From assembly GCA_905201305.1 (NCBI GenBank), contig CAJKNS010000177.1, forward strand, positions 1 through 5,302: a stretch of 5,302 bases of DNA, given 5' to 3'. The notes under the pieces are model-generated. The model searched no databases, was not told the origin of the DNA, and worked only from the letters and a program-made list of their open reading frames with translations. The stretch is from an uncultured Eubacteriales bacterium. Lineage in GTDB: Bacteria; Bacillota; Clostridia; Oscillospirales; Oscillospiraceae. The translations under genes and the position numbers were made by a program. Positions within the stretch are counted from its first letter, which is position 1. Every line of letters begins with the position of its first letter. Below are positions 1 to 5,302 of this stretch, in pieces.

Positions 1-2
1 AC

Positions 3-572
3 TACCCCTACGGCGGCGGGCGCGGCGCGATTTTGCAGTGCGATCCATTATATCGGTGCTGGTGCGCAGTCTGCGACGGTGCATTTTTCCGCGGACAGGA
101 TGTTGCCGTAGTAGGCGGCGGCAACACGGCGCTGGAGGACGCCCTCTATCTCTCCGGCATCTGCAGCACCGTCTATCTGTTGGTACGGAAAAACGAATTC
201 CGCGGTCAGGCAGCGCTGGTACAGCGAGTGACAGAAAAGGACAATATTAAAGTACGCTTCCAGACCGAGGTCACGGAAATTCTGGGAGACAATAAGGTCA
301 GCGGCATCACCGTCACCCAAAATGGCGTTACGGAAACCATCCCCCTGTCCGGTGTATTCATTGCCATCGGTCTGAGCCCGGATACCTCCCTCTATGGAGA
401 TTTGGTGGAAACGGACCCCAGCGGCTATATTGCGGCAGGAGAGGATTGCCGCACCTCCGTTCCCGGGATTTTTGCCGCCGGAGATATCCGCACCAAGGAG
501 ATTCGGCAGATTGTCACCGCACTGTCTGACGGCGCTGTTGCCGCAGAACTGGCAGGACGGGAGCTATCGTAA
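3..572 (+). CDS. trxB: Thioredoxin reductase (NADPH, FAD), 3' part; 5' end outside window
   Basis: Cytoplasmic flavoenzyme that passes electrons from NADPH through FAD and a redox-active disulfide to thioredoxin. About 189 codons are visible, reading from base 3 with no in-frame stop; the family is about 300-320 residues, so the N-terminal FAD-binding part lies upstream. Visible in order: the active-site disulfide C-A-V-C-D-G (bases 63-80), the NADPH-binding glycine motif V-V-G-G-G-N-T-A (about 105-128), the F-I-A-I-G-L-S-P-D-T segment, and the C-terminal FAD motif F-A-A-G-D-I-R followed by E-I-R-Q-I-V-T-A-L-S-D-G. A TTG at 33 would open the frame but is not a credible start, because it would remove the FAD domain. 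Oddity: just before the CxxC the family usually has G-R-G-V-S-(Y/W)-C. Here a G-R-G at bases 18-26 is separated from W-C by about ten unrelated residues (see findings). Identity from the CxxC onward is secure. Confidence 0.9.
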   Translation, partial: YPYGGGRGAILQCDPLYRCWCAVCDGAFFRGQDVAVVGGGNTALEDALYLSGICSTVYLLVRKNEFRGQAALVQRVTEKDNIKVRFQTEVTEILGDNKVSGITVTQNGVTETIPLSGVFIAIGLSPDTSLYGDLVETDPSGYIAAGEDCRTSVPGIFAAGDIRTKEIRQIVTALSDGAVAAELAGRELS

Positions 573-581
573 GCAATCCAA

Positions 582-629
582 AATACCCCGGCTCATGGAA
601 CTTCCGTGAGCCGGGGTATTCTCTCTTTT
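582..629 (+). terminator. Strong intrinsic terminator, probably bidirectional
   Basis: Arms 582-595 (AATACCCCGGCTCA) and 607-620 are perfect reverse complements over 14 bp. Pairing continues inward (596-599 with 603-606, one wobble), leaving a tiny loop. A T-rich run follows on the + strand (TTCTCTCTTTT), ten bases after the trxB stop. On the minus strand the stem is followed by TATTTTGG, a shorter T run, so the hairpin could also end the converging sigma/anti-sigma transcript, whose last stop is at 634. Confidence 0.9.
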
Positions 630-633
630 GAGG

Positions 634-1704
634 TTATGATTCCAGCGGAATTTCCTGCTGCGAAGCGCCGTCACTGAAAATCAGCGCCACTACCGTCTCC
701 GGGTCAATGGGCGCCACCCATTGAACGCTCCATTCGTCCATGCCGCTTTCCTCATCATAGGACATGGACGCGCCGGTGGTGGGTACACTGGTTCCGTCCG
801 TTAGCAGTGCTTCCACCGAGTAGAACGGTGCATCCGGTTCCGCTGCCTTTGCCAGCTCCAGCATGTCGGTGCCTACAATTACATAATCATTGCTGGGTGC
901 CACCAGCTGGAACTGTAAGCTGTCTGCCGTCACCTGAATTTCCTCTACCGTAAAATTCAGGTCGCCGGTAAATTCCGCATTCTGCTGAGCGTCCACCGGC
1001 AGCGTAGCATCGCTCTCCGGCAGGGTAACGGCAAGCGTCCAATTTCCATCTATAATCTGCTCCTGAGGCTCCACATCTGCCGCATAGTGAAAGGCCATCT
1101 GGTTTACCTCCACCGTGACCACCGTTGCGCCGTCATTGAGCCGCTGGCCCTCTGGAAGTTTGGAAAGCTCAATCCGCCATTCCAGCTCTCTGCTGCCATC
1201 GTCCTGCATGGTGTTGCCGCTTGTCTCTATACGGCTGCACACCACCGGCTCCGCCCAATTTGGATTCTCCACCGTGGCTGCCGCATCCGCCGGAAACAGC
1301 TCCATATACGGCTCCGAATATTGCTCCTGATCCATCTGTACCACCGCGGAGATATATGCCGTGTCATCGGTGCAGGTGACGGACTGCGCCGTAATGGTAA
1401 TGCCCTGATCCACAGCGGTTTCTCCAATATCCGCCGATTTTTCGTCAATAAAGTCCTTCTGCTCCGTGGTCATGGGCTGCTGCGCCACCCGGTTCCAGTT
1501 CTGCTCCATCCGGTCCGCCGACCTGGTATAGAGCCTTGCCGCCACCACGGTGCCCGCCAATAATACCGCCGCTGCCGCAGCAATCAGCGCAATTCGAACT
1601 GCCTTTTTTCCATGCTTCTTTTTCATCATATTGCCCTCCTCCGCCTCCAGGATCAGGTCATCCTCCAGATTGCAGATTGCCCAAAACAGGCTGTCCCGTT
1701 TCAT
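634..1704 (-). CDS. Membrane-anchored putative anti-sigma factor, DUF4179-type
   Basis: Likely regulator that holds the neighbouring ECF sigma factor inactive at the membrane. The start is ATG at 1704-1702 (356 aa). It overlaps the sigma stop as ATGA and has AAAAGGAGGG (1714-1723 on the complement) nine bases upstream; an ATG 27 bases further up lacks such a site. Residues 1-34 are a short cytoplasmic segment with the L-F-W-A-I-C-N-L-E-D-D-L-I-L-E-A pattern seen at the N-terminus of this class. A lysine/arginine-rich stretch (28-37) and a hydrophobic helix (about 36-56) give one membrane span with the N-terminus inside. About 300 residues lie outside. The D-Q-G-I-T-I-T-A-Q-S-V segment (about 99-109), shortly after the helix, fits DUF4179; the rest is beta-rich and has no recognised catalytic motif. 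There is no zinc-binding HxxxCxxC motif, so this is not the ZAS type. The anti-sigma role is inferred from architecture and translational coupling. Confidence 0.78.
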   Translation of the reverse strand: MKRDSLFWAICNLEDDLILEAEEGNMMKKKHGKKAVRIALIAAAAAVLLAGTVVAARLYTRSADRMEQNWNRVAQQPMTTEQKDFIDEKSADIGETAVDQGITITAQSVTCTDDTAYISAVVQMDQEQYSEPYMELFPADAAATVENPNWAEPVVCSRIETSGNTMQDDGSRELEWRIELSKLPEGQRLNDGATVVTVEVNQMAFHYAADVEPQEQIIDGNWTLAVTLPESDATLPVDAQQNAEFTGDLNFTVEEIQVTADSLQFQLVAPSNDYVIVGTDMLELAKAAEPDAPFYSVEALLTDGTSVPTTGASMSYDEESGMDEWSVQWVAPIDPETVVALIFSDGASQQEIPLES

Positions 1705-2249
1705 ACTGTGTAACCCTCCTTTTCGAGGCATAGTCGCAGCTTTTTCCGCATGCGGTACAGCTCCGTGCGGATTCTGTCCTCCTTCATGCCGGTTTTTCGG
1801 CTGATTTCCGGGATGGAATCCACATACCAGTACCGCCGCACAAAAAGCACTCGTTTCTCAGGCGGCTGGGCGTGGAGAAAGTCCGAAATCATCCGGCTAA
1901 GCTCCTTTGCCTCCGCTGACTGCGCCGGATCGGAAAGCTCCGGCACCTGCAATTCCGACAGCACCTCGTCCAGGGTACACCTGCTTTGCCGGGCATTTTT
2001 CCGATAGCGGTCAATGGCAAGATTATGGGTTATTCTGCCCACAAAGCTTTTCAGCCGTCTGGGAACCTCCGGCGGAATGGCATTCCAGGTCTTCAGCCAC
2101 GTGTCCTGCACGCATTCGTCGCTGTCCTCATAGGACATGAGAATATTGTAAGCAATGGCGCCGCAGTAGCTACCGTATTTTCGGTTTGTTTCCACAATGG
2201 CGGCTTCATTTCGGGCTTTATAGAGCGCCAGGATTTTCTCGTCCTCCAT
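1701..2249 (-). CDS. RNA polymerase sigma factor, sigma-70 family, ECF type
   Basis: Directs RNA polymerase to a small set of promoters, presumably when released from the membrane protein encoded next. The start is ATG at 2249-2247 (182 aa), six bases after AAAGGAGG (2256-2263 on the complement). A longer reading from an in-frame TTG at 2294 adds residues coded by the leader and is rejected. Region 2 spans about residues 20-90, with D-S-D-E-C-V-Q-D-T-W-L-K-T-W (42-55) matching the core-binding 2.2 helix and F-V-G-R-I-T-H-N-L-A-I-D-R-Y-R-K matching 2.3/2.4. A variable linker follows, then region 4 (about 125-178) with E-K-R-V-L-F-V-R-R-Y-W-Y and a helix-turn-helix, I-P-E-I-S-R-K-T-G-M-K-E-D-R-I-R-T-E-L-Y-R-M-R-K-K-L. 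Regions 1 and 3 are absent, as in ECF factors. The stop overlaps the start of the anti-sigma gene. The target regulon is unknown. Confidence 0.9.
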   Translation of the reverse strand: MEDEKILALYKARNEAAIVETNRKYGSYCGAIAYNILMSYEDSDECVQDTWLKTWNAIPPEVPRRLKSFVGRITHNLAIDRYRKNARQSRCTLDEVLSELQVPELSDPAQSAEAKELSRMISDFLHAQPPEKRVLFVRRYWYVDSIPEISRKTGMKEDRIRTELYRMRKKLRLCLEKEGYTV

Positions 2250-2321
2250 GCCGCGCCTCCTTTCTGTGTAGATTGGTTTGCGGTTCAAATTCAAATCGTT
2301 CGGGATTTTCTCATACTCGCA
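2250..2321 (-). other. 72-base gap between the LRR lipoprotein and sigma genes, no terminator
   Basis: Apart from the sigma ribosome binding site this stretch shows no hairpin with a T run and no convincing promoter. TTGAAT with TACACA 18 bases later is the best pair found, but it would place the transcript start inside the ribosome binding site. The simplest reading is co-transcription of the lipoprotein, sigma and anti-sigma genes. Confidence 0.5.
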
Positions 2322-3263
2322 TCATTCCCCGTCATAAAAGTTCTGAACAGTCAGGGATGGATATGCGGACGCAATTTCGGCAGCCTGGGACTCCGGAACG
2401 GCAACGGAGAGGGTGGTTAAATTCGGAAAGTTATCTTTTGTAATCAGGGAAAAGTCCGATACGTTGGTATCAGAGATATCCAGCGTCCTCAGCCTGGTCA
2501 TGCCGGAGAGAACGGAGAGGTCCTCCAATGCGGTACAGGACAGGATCATGCTTTCCATGTTTTCCAGTGCGCTTAAATCAGAAAAATCCGTAGCGGGGAT
2601 ATCCCAGGCCCAAAGCTCAAGAAGATGCGGGAAAGAATGGATGCCGGCTAAGGTCGAGGTCTCGGTTGAATAGAGATACAGTACCTCCAACGTGTCCTGA
2701 CAGGACCAGCCCTGAAAATCAAAGTCGATCCCGGTGGCGGAAACGTCCAGCAGCCACAAATTCGGTAAACACTTGATCGGAGAAAGGTCCAAAACTGGGG
2801 AATCTGCTAAGCTTAGTCTTTTTAGATTTGTCAGCCCGGAAAGAACGGAAACATCGGAGATGCTGCTGTTTGATAGATCCAATTTCTCTAGGTCTGTAAA
2901 ATCCTCTAAAAATCGGTAGTCCGGGAATTCGGCGTGACACAGGTCCAGCTCCGTAATATTCTTTGGCACCGGATCGCCGTTTGCCGTCAGCACGCCGTCC
3001 TCCAAAGTAAATATGGGGTTGCTGCCATACTGCGGTGGAGCATTTCCCGCCGCGTTTGTGGGTTCATCGAATGTGGACTGGGAAGTATTGCCGTTGTCAC
3101 TGCCTGACAAAGCGGCTTTCGGTTGCATGTCAGAGCTGTCGATAGCTGTGACCGGAACAGAAGTGCCGCTGTCCGGCACAGCCTTCGCGGGCTTGCTTTG
3201 ACATCCTGATACAACCGCACAAATAACCAGAAGCAAAGATAACAGGCTGCAAAATCGCTTCAT
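2322..3263 (-). CDS. Secreted lipoprotein with internalin-like leucine-rich repeats
   Basis: Predicted surface lipoprotein, probably a binding protein; the ligand is unknown. The start is ATG at 3263-3261 (313 aa), with TGGAGG (3271-3276 on the complement) seven bases upstream. An in-frame TTG at 3281 would only add leader residues. Residues 1-20 form a lipoprotein signal peptide: M-K-R-F, a leucine-rich core, then lipobox V-S-G-C with Cys21 as lipidation site. Residues 22-85 are a Ser/Pro/Thr/Asn-rich linker that would hold the domain off the membrane. From about 103 come leucine-rich repeats, most of them 22 residues, starting at 125, 147, 169, 192, 214, 236 and 258 with the pattern L-x-x-L-x-L-x-x-(S/T)-x-(I/V)-x-D-x-S-x-L-x-x-L-x-N. 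The 169, 192 and 214 units are the least regular. The C-terminal cap (about 282-313) contains V-P-E-S-Q-A-A-E-I-A-S-A-Y-P, a common ending of clostridial LRR domains. Its position just upstream of the sigma/anti-sigma pair suggests an envelope-sensing or effector role; this is inference. Confidence 0.85.
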   Translation of the reverse strand: MKRFCSLLSLLLVICAVVSGCQSKPAKAVPDSGTSVPVTAIDSSDMQPKAALSGSDNGNTSQSTFDEPTNAAGNAPPQYGSNPIFTLEDGVLTANGDPVPKNITELDLCHAEFPDYRFLEDFTDLEKLDLSNSSISDVSVLSGLTNLKRLSLADSPVLDLSPIKCLPNLWLLDVSATGIDFDFQGWSCQDTLEVLYLYSTETSTLAGIHSFPHLLELWAWDIPATDFSDLSALENMESMILSCTALEDLSVLSGMTRLRTLDISDTNVSDFSLITKDNFPNLTTLSVAVPESQAAEIASAYPSLTVQNFYDGE

Positions 3264-3290
3264 AGGAAAACCTCCAAGCAATCAGGTGGT

Positions 3291-3307
3291 GTGAAAGGTC
3301 CTTTCAC
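3291..3307. repeat. Perfect 17-bp palindrome in the LRR lipoprotein gene leader
   Basis: GTGAAAGG (3291-3298), a single central T, and CCTTTCAC (3300-3307) are exact reverse complements. The palindrome sits 27 bases upstream of the lipoprotein start codon and directly after the candidate minus-strand -10, so it would overlap or adjoin the transcript start. It could be an operator for a dimeric regulator. The one-base centre means an RNA hairpin would lose some inner pairs, which favours a DNA site, but neither role is shown. Confidence 0.5.
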
Positions 3308-3312
3308 CTATA

Positions 3313-3342
3313 TAGACGATGGCTGCCCCATGGCTGTGAACA
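3313..3342 (-). promoter_or_regulatory. Candidate ECF-type promoter for the lipoprotein/sigma/anti-sigma unit
   Basis: On the minus strand the sequence reads TGTTCACA (3342-3335), 16 bases, then CGTCTA (3318-3313) running into TATAGG. CGTC(TA) is the classic -10 core of Bacillus-type ECF sigma factors, and 16 bases is the usual spacing. The -35 block differs from TGAAAC, so the match is partial. A sigma-A reading is also possible: TTCACA as -35 with TCTATA as -10 at 18 bases. A separate TAAAAT on the minus strand (3360-3355) resembles a housekeeping -10 but has no good -35. Confidence 0.35.
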
Positions 3343-3399
3343 GGGAATGTGGATATTTTATCAGATTTTTGCGTGCGATTCTGCCCATTTTCCGACGGT

Positions 3400-3415
3400 T
3401 TTGAATTGTTTCAAA
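3400..3415. repeat. Short inverted repeat in an AT-rich block upstream of the hrcA promoter
   Basis: TTTGAA (3400-3405) and TTCAAA (3410-3415) are exact reverse complements separated by four bases. The AT-rich block continues to about 3432 and ends just before the hrcA -35, where an UP element could act. The repeat is short enough to arise by chance. Confidence 0.25.
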
Positions 3416-3433
3416 TTTATTCATAATCTCCTA

Positions 3434-3462
3434 TTGACAATCCCGGTAAGCAGTGGTACATT
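3434..3462 (+). promoter_or_regulatory. Housekeeping (sigma-A type) promoter of the hrcA operon
   Basis: The -35 is the perfect consensus TTGACA (3434-3439). After exactly 17 bases comes TACATT (3457-3462), four of six matches to TATAAT, preceded by TG one base upstream (3454-3455), which makes an extended -10. The transcript would start near 3468-3470, inside the CIRCE element, so bound HrcA would block initiation. Confidence 0.85.
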
Positions 3463-3466
3463 TATC

Positions 3467-3493
3467 TTAGCACTCAGAGAGATGGAGTGCTAA
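3467..3493. promoter_or_regulatory. CIRCE operator (HrcA binding site)
   Basis: TTAGCACTC (3467-3475), a 9-base spacer, and GAGTGCTAA (3485-3493) match the CIRCE consensus TTAGCACTC-N9-GAGTGCTAA without a mismatch. It lies directly after the -10 and 19 bases before the hrcA start, the standard place for HrcA autorepression of class I heat-shock operons. In the transcript it would also form a hairpin near the 5' end. Confidence 0.98.
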
Positions 3494-3512
3494 AGCGAAA
3501 GAGGTGTGAAAC

Positions 3513-4601
3513 ATGGACTTAACCCAGCGGCAGAAAAAAATACTCCGCGCCGTGGTAGATTGTTATGTAGACACAGCCGAACCGGTTGGCTCCAAAACCA
3601 TCGCCGCTATGCCGGACATGAGTTTTTCCTCCGCCACCATTCGCAACGAGTTGGCAACGCTCACCGAGGCAGGGCTTTTGGAACAGCCCCACACCTCTGC
3701 CGGGCGTGTTCCCTCTCCGGCAGGCTATCGGTTTTATATTGATGAGCTGATGCAGGATTACCGCATGAGCCGGGACGAAACCCAAAAGCTCTCCAAGGCA
3801 ATGGACAATCGGCTTCAGGAATTCGATAAGGCAATTGCCCAGGTTGGTCAGCTGATTTCCGGACTTACCAATCTTCCCGCCTATGCCGTTGCCACCAAAA
3901 GCCGTGCCGTTACCATCCAGCACTTTGAGCTGATTCAAACTGCACCCCATAATTTCATTCTTGTGCTGCTCACCAGCACCGAGGCAGTCCGCAACAAGCT
4001 CATTAAGCTGCCGGTGGAAGTAGACGCACAGGACTTAAAGAGTTTGACCGCCGTGCTCAACGCCAGCCTCACAGACTTGTCCGCTCAGGAAATTACCCCG
4101 CAGTTGCTGGGTAAGATTCAGAAAAACGCCGGTTCTGCCGCCAGTCTGGTTTCCGTGATTGTAGACTACACCGTTTTGCTTCTTACAGAAGAGCAGAAAA
4201 ACAACGTCTACGTCACCGGTCAGACCAAGCTGCTGGGGCAGCCGGAATATCAGGACGTCAGCAAGGCAACCGAGCTCATCACCCATTTGGATGCCGAAAC
4301 CATTTCCACCCTGCCTGTTCCTGACGAACAGGATCAGGTCAAGATTCTGGTGGGTCCCGAAAATGTCTCTCAGGCACTGAAGGACACCAGCGTGGTCATG
4401 GCGCGCTATGATTTGGGCGATGGCATGCAGGGCATGCTGGGCGTCGTTGGTCCCACCAGAATGGACTACGCCCAGGTTGCGGCAAAGCTAACATATTTCG
4501 CCGAGGGTCTGGGCAAGATGTTCTCGAAAGCATTGCCCGCAGCCCCCATCGAAGGCGCCGCACCAAAACAGATTCCAGAACCACCGAAGCAGGAGGATTG
4601 A
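3513..4601 (+). CDS. hrcA: Heat-inducible transcription repressor HrcA
   Basis: Dimeric cytoplasmic repressor that binds CIRCE and shuts off the class I heat-shock operons; in the established model GroEL helps it fold, so unfolded protein relieves repression. The 362-residue protein starts at ATG 3513 after AAGAGGTG. The N-terminal winged helix (about 1-77) is typical: L-T-x-R-Q-K-K-I-L-R-A-V-V-D-x-Y-V, then E-P-V-G-S-K-T-I, the recognition region S-S-A-T-I-R-N-E-L-A-x-L-x-E-A-G-L-L (39-56), and the hallmark Q-P-H-T-S-A-G-R-V-P-S-x-x-G-Y-R-F-Y-I-D (58-77). The rest corresponds to the family's GAF-like and dimerising parts, with V-G-P-T-R-M-D-Y near the end. About 25 extra residues rich in Ala/Pro (ending P-E-P-P-K-Q-E-D) extend beyond the usual C-terminus, making it slightly longer than the common 340-350. 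It is the first gene of the operon and sits beside its own operator. Confidence 0.98.
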   Translation: MDLTQRQKKILRAVVDCYVDTAEPVGSKTIAAMPDMSFSSATIRNELATLTEAGLLEQPHTSAGRVPSPAGYRFYIDELMQDYRMSRDETQKLSKAMDNRLQEFDKAIAQVGQLISGLTNLPAYAVATKSRAVTIQHFELIQTAPHNFILVLLTSTEAVRNKLIKLPVEVDAQDLKSLTAVLNASLTDLSAQEITPQLLGKIQKNAGSAASLVSVIVDYTVLLLTEEQKNNVYVTGQTKLLGQPEYQDVSKATELITHLDAETISTLPVPDEQDQVKILVGPENVSQALKDTSVVMARYDLGDGMQGMLGVVGPTRMDYAQVAAKLTYFAEGLGKMFSKALPAAPIEGAAPKQIPEPPKQED

Positions 4602-4607
4602 TCCCAT

Positions 4608-5186
4608 ATGACAGAAGAAACAACAAAGCAGCAGGAGCCGGTTACCCCCGCTCCCAAGGAAACAGAAACTCCGGTAACCGAAACCGCCCAGACCGCCGAG
4701 GAGGCTGCCCCCGAGGTTGTTCAGGAGCCAGCTCCCCAGCCGGAACCGGATCCCCTGGCAGAAGCTCAGGCGGCGCTGGAAAAAGAACATGACAATTACC
4801 TGCGTCTTGCCGCAGAGTATGATAACTACCGCAAGCGCTCCCAGAAGGAAAAGGACAATATGTTCCGGGATGGCAAGGCAAGCGCCATCGAAAAGTTCCT
4901 TCCGGTGTATGACAATCTCAGCCGGGCGCTGGAGCAGGAAACCGCCGATGCCGCCTATAAAAAGGGCGTGGAAATGACCATGACCGGTCTGGTGGAAATC
5001 CTCAAGAAAATGGAAGTCACCGTCTACGGAGAGCCGGGCGACATCTTCGATCCCAACCTCCACAATGCAGTGATGCATATCGATGACGACAATTATAAAG
5101 AGGGCGAAATCGTTCAGGTATTCCAGAAGGGCTTCTCCCTGGGTGACAAGGTCATCCGTCATGCAATGGTTCAGACCGCCAATTAA
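4608..5186 (+). CDS. grpE: Nucleotide exchange factor GrpE
   Basis: Co-chaperone that releases ADP from DnaK and so resets its substrate cycle; acts as a cytoplasmic dimer. It has 192 residues from ATG 4608, six bases after the hrcA stop. Its AGGAGG (4591-4596) lies inside the last hrcA codons, 11 bases from the start, which suggests translational coupling. Residues 1-49 are a disordered tail rich in Thr, Glu, Pro and Ala, common but variable in Gram-positive GrpE. A long coiled-coil helix follows (about 50-105) with L-R-L-A-A-E-Y-D-N-Y-R-K-R (65-77), and then the DnaK-binding beta domain. The latter contains the signature G-D-x-F-D-P-N-L-H-N-A-V and the ending V-x-Q-x-G-F-x-L-x-x-x-V-I-R-H-A-M-V. 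No key feature is missing. Confidence 0.98.
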   Translation: MTEETTKQQEPVTPAPKETETPVTETAQTAEEAAPEVVQEPAPQPEPDPLAEAQAALEKEHDNYLRLAAEYDNYRKRSQKEKDNMFRDGKASAIEKFLPVYDNLSRALEQETADAAYKKGVEMTMTGLVEILKKMEVTVYGEPGDIFDPNLHNAVMHIDDDNYKEGEIVQVFQKGFSLGDKVIRHAMVQTAN

Positions 5187-5189
5187 AGG

Positions 5190-5229
5190 TCTTTCAAATA
5201 TGTAAAAAATAAAGATTCATATAGGAGGA
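5190..5229 (+). promoter_or_regulatory. Possible weak hairpin covering the dnaK ribosome binding site
   Basis: TCTTTC (5190-5195) can pair with GGAGGA (5224-5229, part of the dnaK Shine-Dalgarno) using two G-U pairs. After a small AA/A internal loop, ATATG (5198-5202) pairs with CATAT (5218-5222), closing a 15-base A-rich loop. A weak, wobble-containing stem over the ribosome binding site is the general form of an RNA thermometer. Stability was not computed and the pairing could be chance. Confidence 0.25.
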
Positions 5230-5236
5230 AAACATT

Positions 5237-5302
5237 ATGTCTAAGATTATTGGTATTGATTTGGGTACTACAAACAGCTGTGTCGCCGTTATGGAAGGCG
5301 GC
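5237..5302 (+). CDS. dnaK: Chaperone DnaK (Hsp70), first 22 codons; runs off the right edge
   Basis: ATP-dependent Hsp70 chaperone that binds exposed hydrophobic segments, partnered by GrpE and DnaJ. Only the first 22 residues are present (M-S-K-I-I-G-I-D-L-G-T-T-N-S-C-V-A-V-M-E-G-G), but they include the phosphate-1 ATP-binding loop I-D-L-G-T-T-N-S that marks Hsp70. The start is ATG 5237, eight bases after AGGAGG (5223-5228). The 50-base gap after grpE is AT-rich and has no terminator, so it is read from the hrcA promoter. The first codons (ATT, GGT, GAT, ACT) are more A/T-ending than in hrcA and grpE, in keeping with high expression. dnaJ probably follows outside the window. Confidence 0.97.
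   Translation, partial: MSKIIGIDLGTTNSCVAVMEGG

Noticed and set aside
1087..1563. Plus-strand open frame (158 codons) opposite the anti-sigma gene
   Set aside because: It is a shadow frame rich in Arg/His/Leu, with no family resemblance, while the opposite strand has a complete gene with ribosome binding site.
757..2140. Similar strings around ATAGGACAT in the anti-sigma (about 757-765) and sigma (about 2130-2138) genes
   Set aside because: Both encode S-Y plus acidic residues (complement of TCCTATGA); the match is about ten bases long with no other shared sequence, so it is chance.
2250..2294. Upstream TTG start extending the sigma factor by 15 residues
   Set aside because: The extension would be coded by the leader containing the ribosome binding site, and the ATG at 2249 has AAAGGAGG at ideal spacing.
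3264..3512. Riboswitch or small RNA gene in the divergent intergenic region
   Set aside because: Apart from the palindrome, the short inverted repeat and CIRCE, no multi-stem structure, conserved riboswitch core or terminator hairpin was found.
3519..3950. Minus-strand open frame (143 codons) opposite the start of hrcA
   Set aside because: It is antisense to the conserved HrcA winged helix and resembles no protein family.
4488..5162. Long minus-strand open frame (224 codons) opposite grpE
   Set aside because: It lies entirely opposite hrcA/grpE, has no domain I recognise, and its Phe/Leu/Gly-rich composition is what the complement of Lys/Glu-rich coding DNA yields.

Overview
The window is chromosomal DNA that looks like a Gram-positive anaerobe of the Clostridia, probably the Oscillospiraceae/Ruminococcaceae group. 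The reasons are the hrcA-grpE-dnaK order under a perfect CIRCE operator, strong AGGAGG-type ribosome binding sites, moderate G+C, and a sigma/anti-sigma pair of the DUF4179 type that is common there. The taxon is an inference from gene type and order; no marker gene in the window settles it.

Layout: (1) At the left edge is the 3' part of a thioredoxin reductase gene (trxB-like, + strand). It ends in a strong hairpin terminator that probably serves both directions, because the next gene converges on it. (2) From about 3342 down to 634 lies a three-gene minus-strand unit: a secreted leucine-rich-repeat lipoprotein, an ECF-like sigma-70 factor, and a membrane-anchored DUF4179-type putative anti-sigma factor. 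Sigma and anti-sigma genes overlap by 4 bases (ATGA). No terminator is visible between the lipoprotein and sigma genes, so all three may share a transcript and form one envelope-signalling module. (3) A 249-base divergent intergenic region (3264-3512) holds the minus-strand leader with a candidate ECF-type promoter and a perfect 17-bp palindrome, then on the + strand a housekeeping promoter with extended -10 and a perfect CIRCE. (4) The class I heat-shock operon follows on the + strand: hrcA, grpE and the first 22 codons of dnaK, which runs off the right edge.

How they work together: HrcA binds CIRCE and represses its own operon, while GrpE and DnaK form the chaperone cycle that the operon supplies. 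The sigma/anti-sigma/lipoprotein unit is a separate circuit that probably responds at the cell envelope. No mobile element, CRISPR array, tRNA or rRNA was seen. The least explained items are the ECF-like promoter with palindrome ahead of the LRR lipoprotein gene, a possible weak hairpin over the dnaK ribosome binding site, and an aberrant stretch just before the CxxC motif of the thioredoxin reductase.
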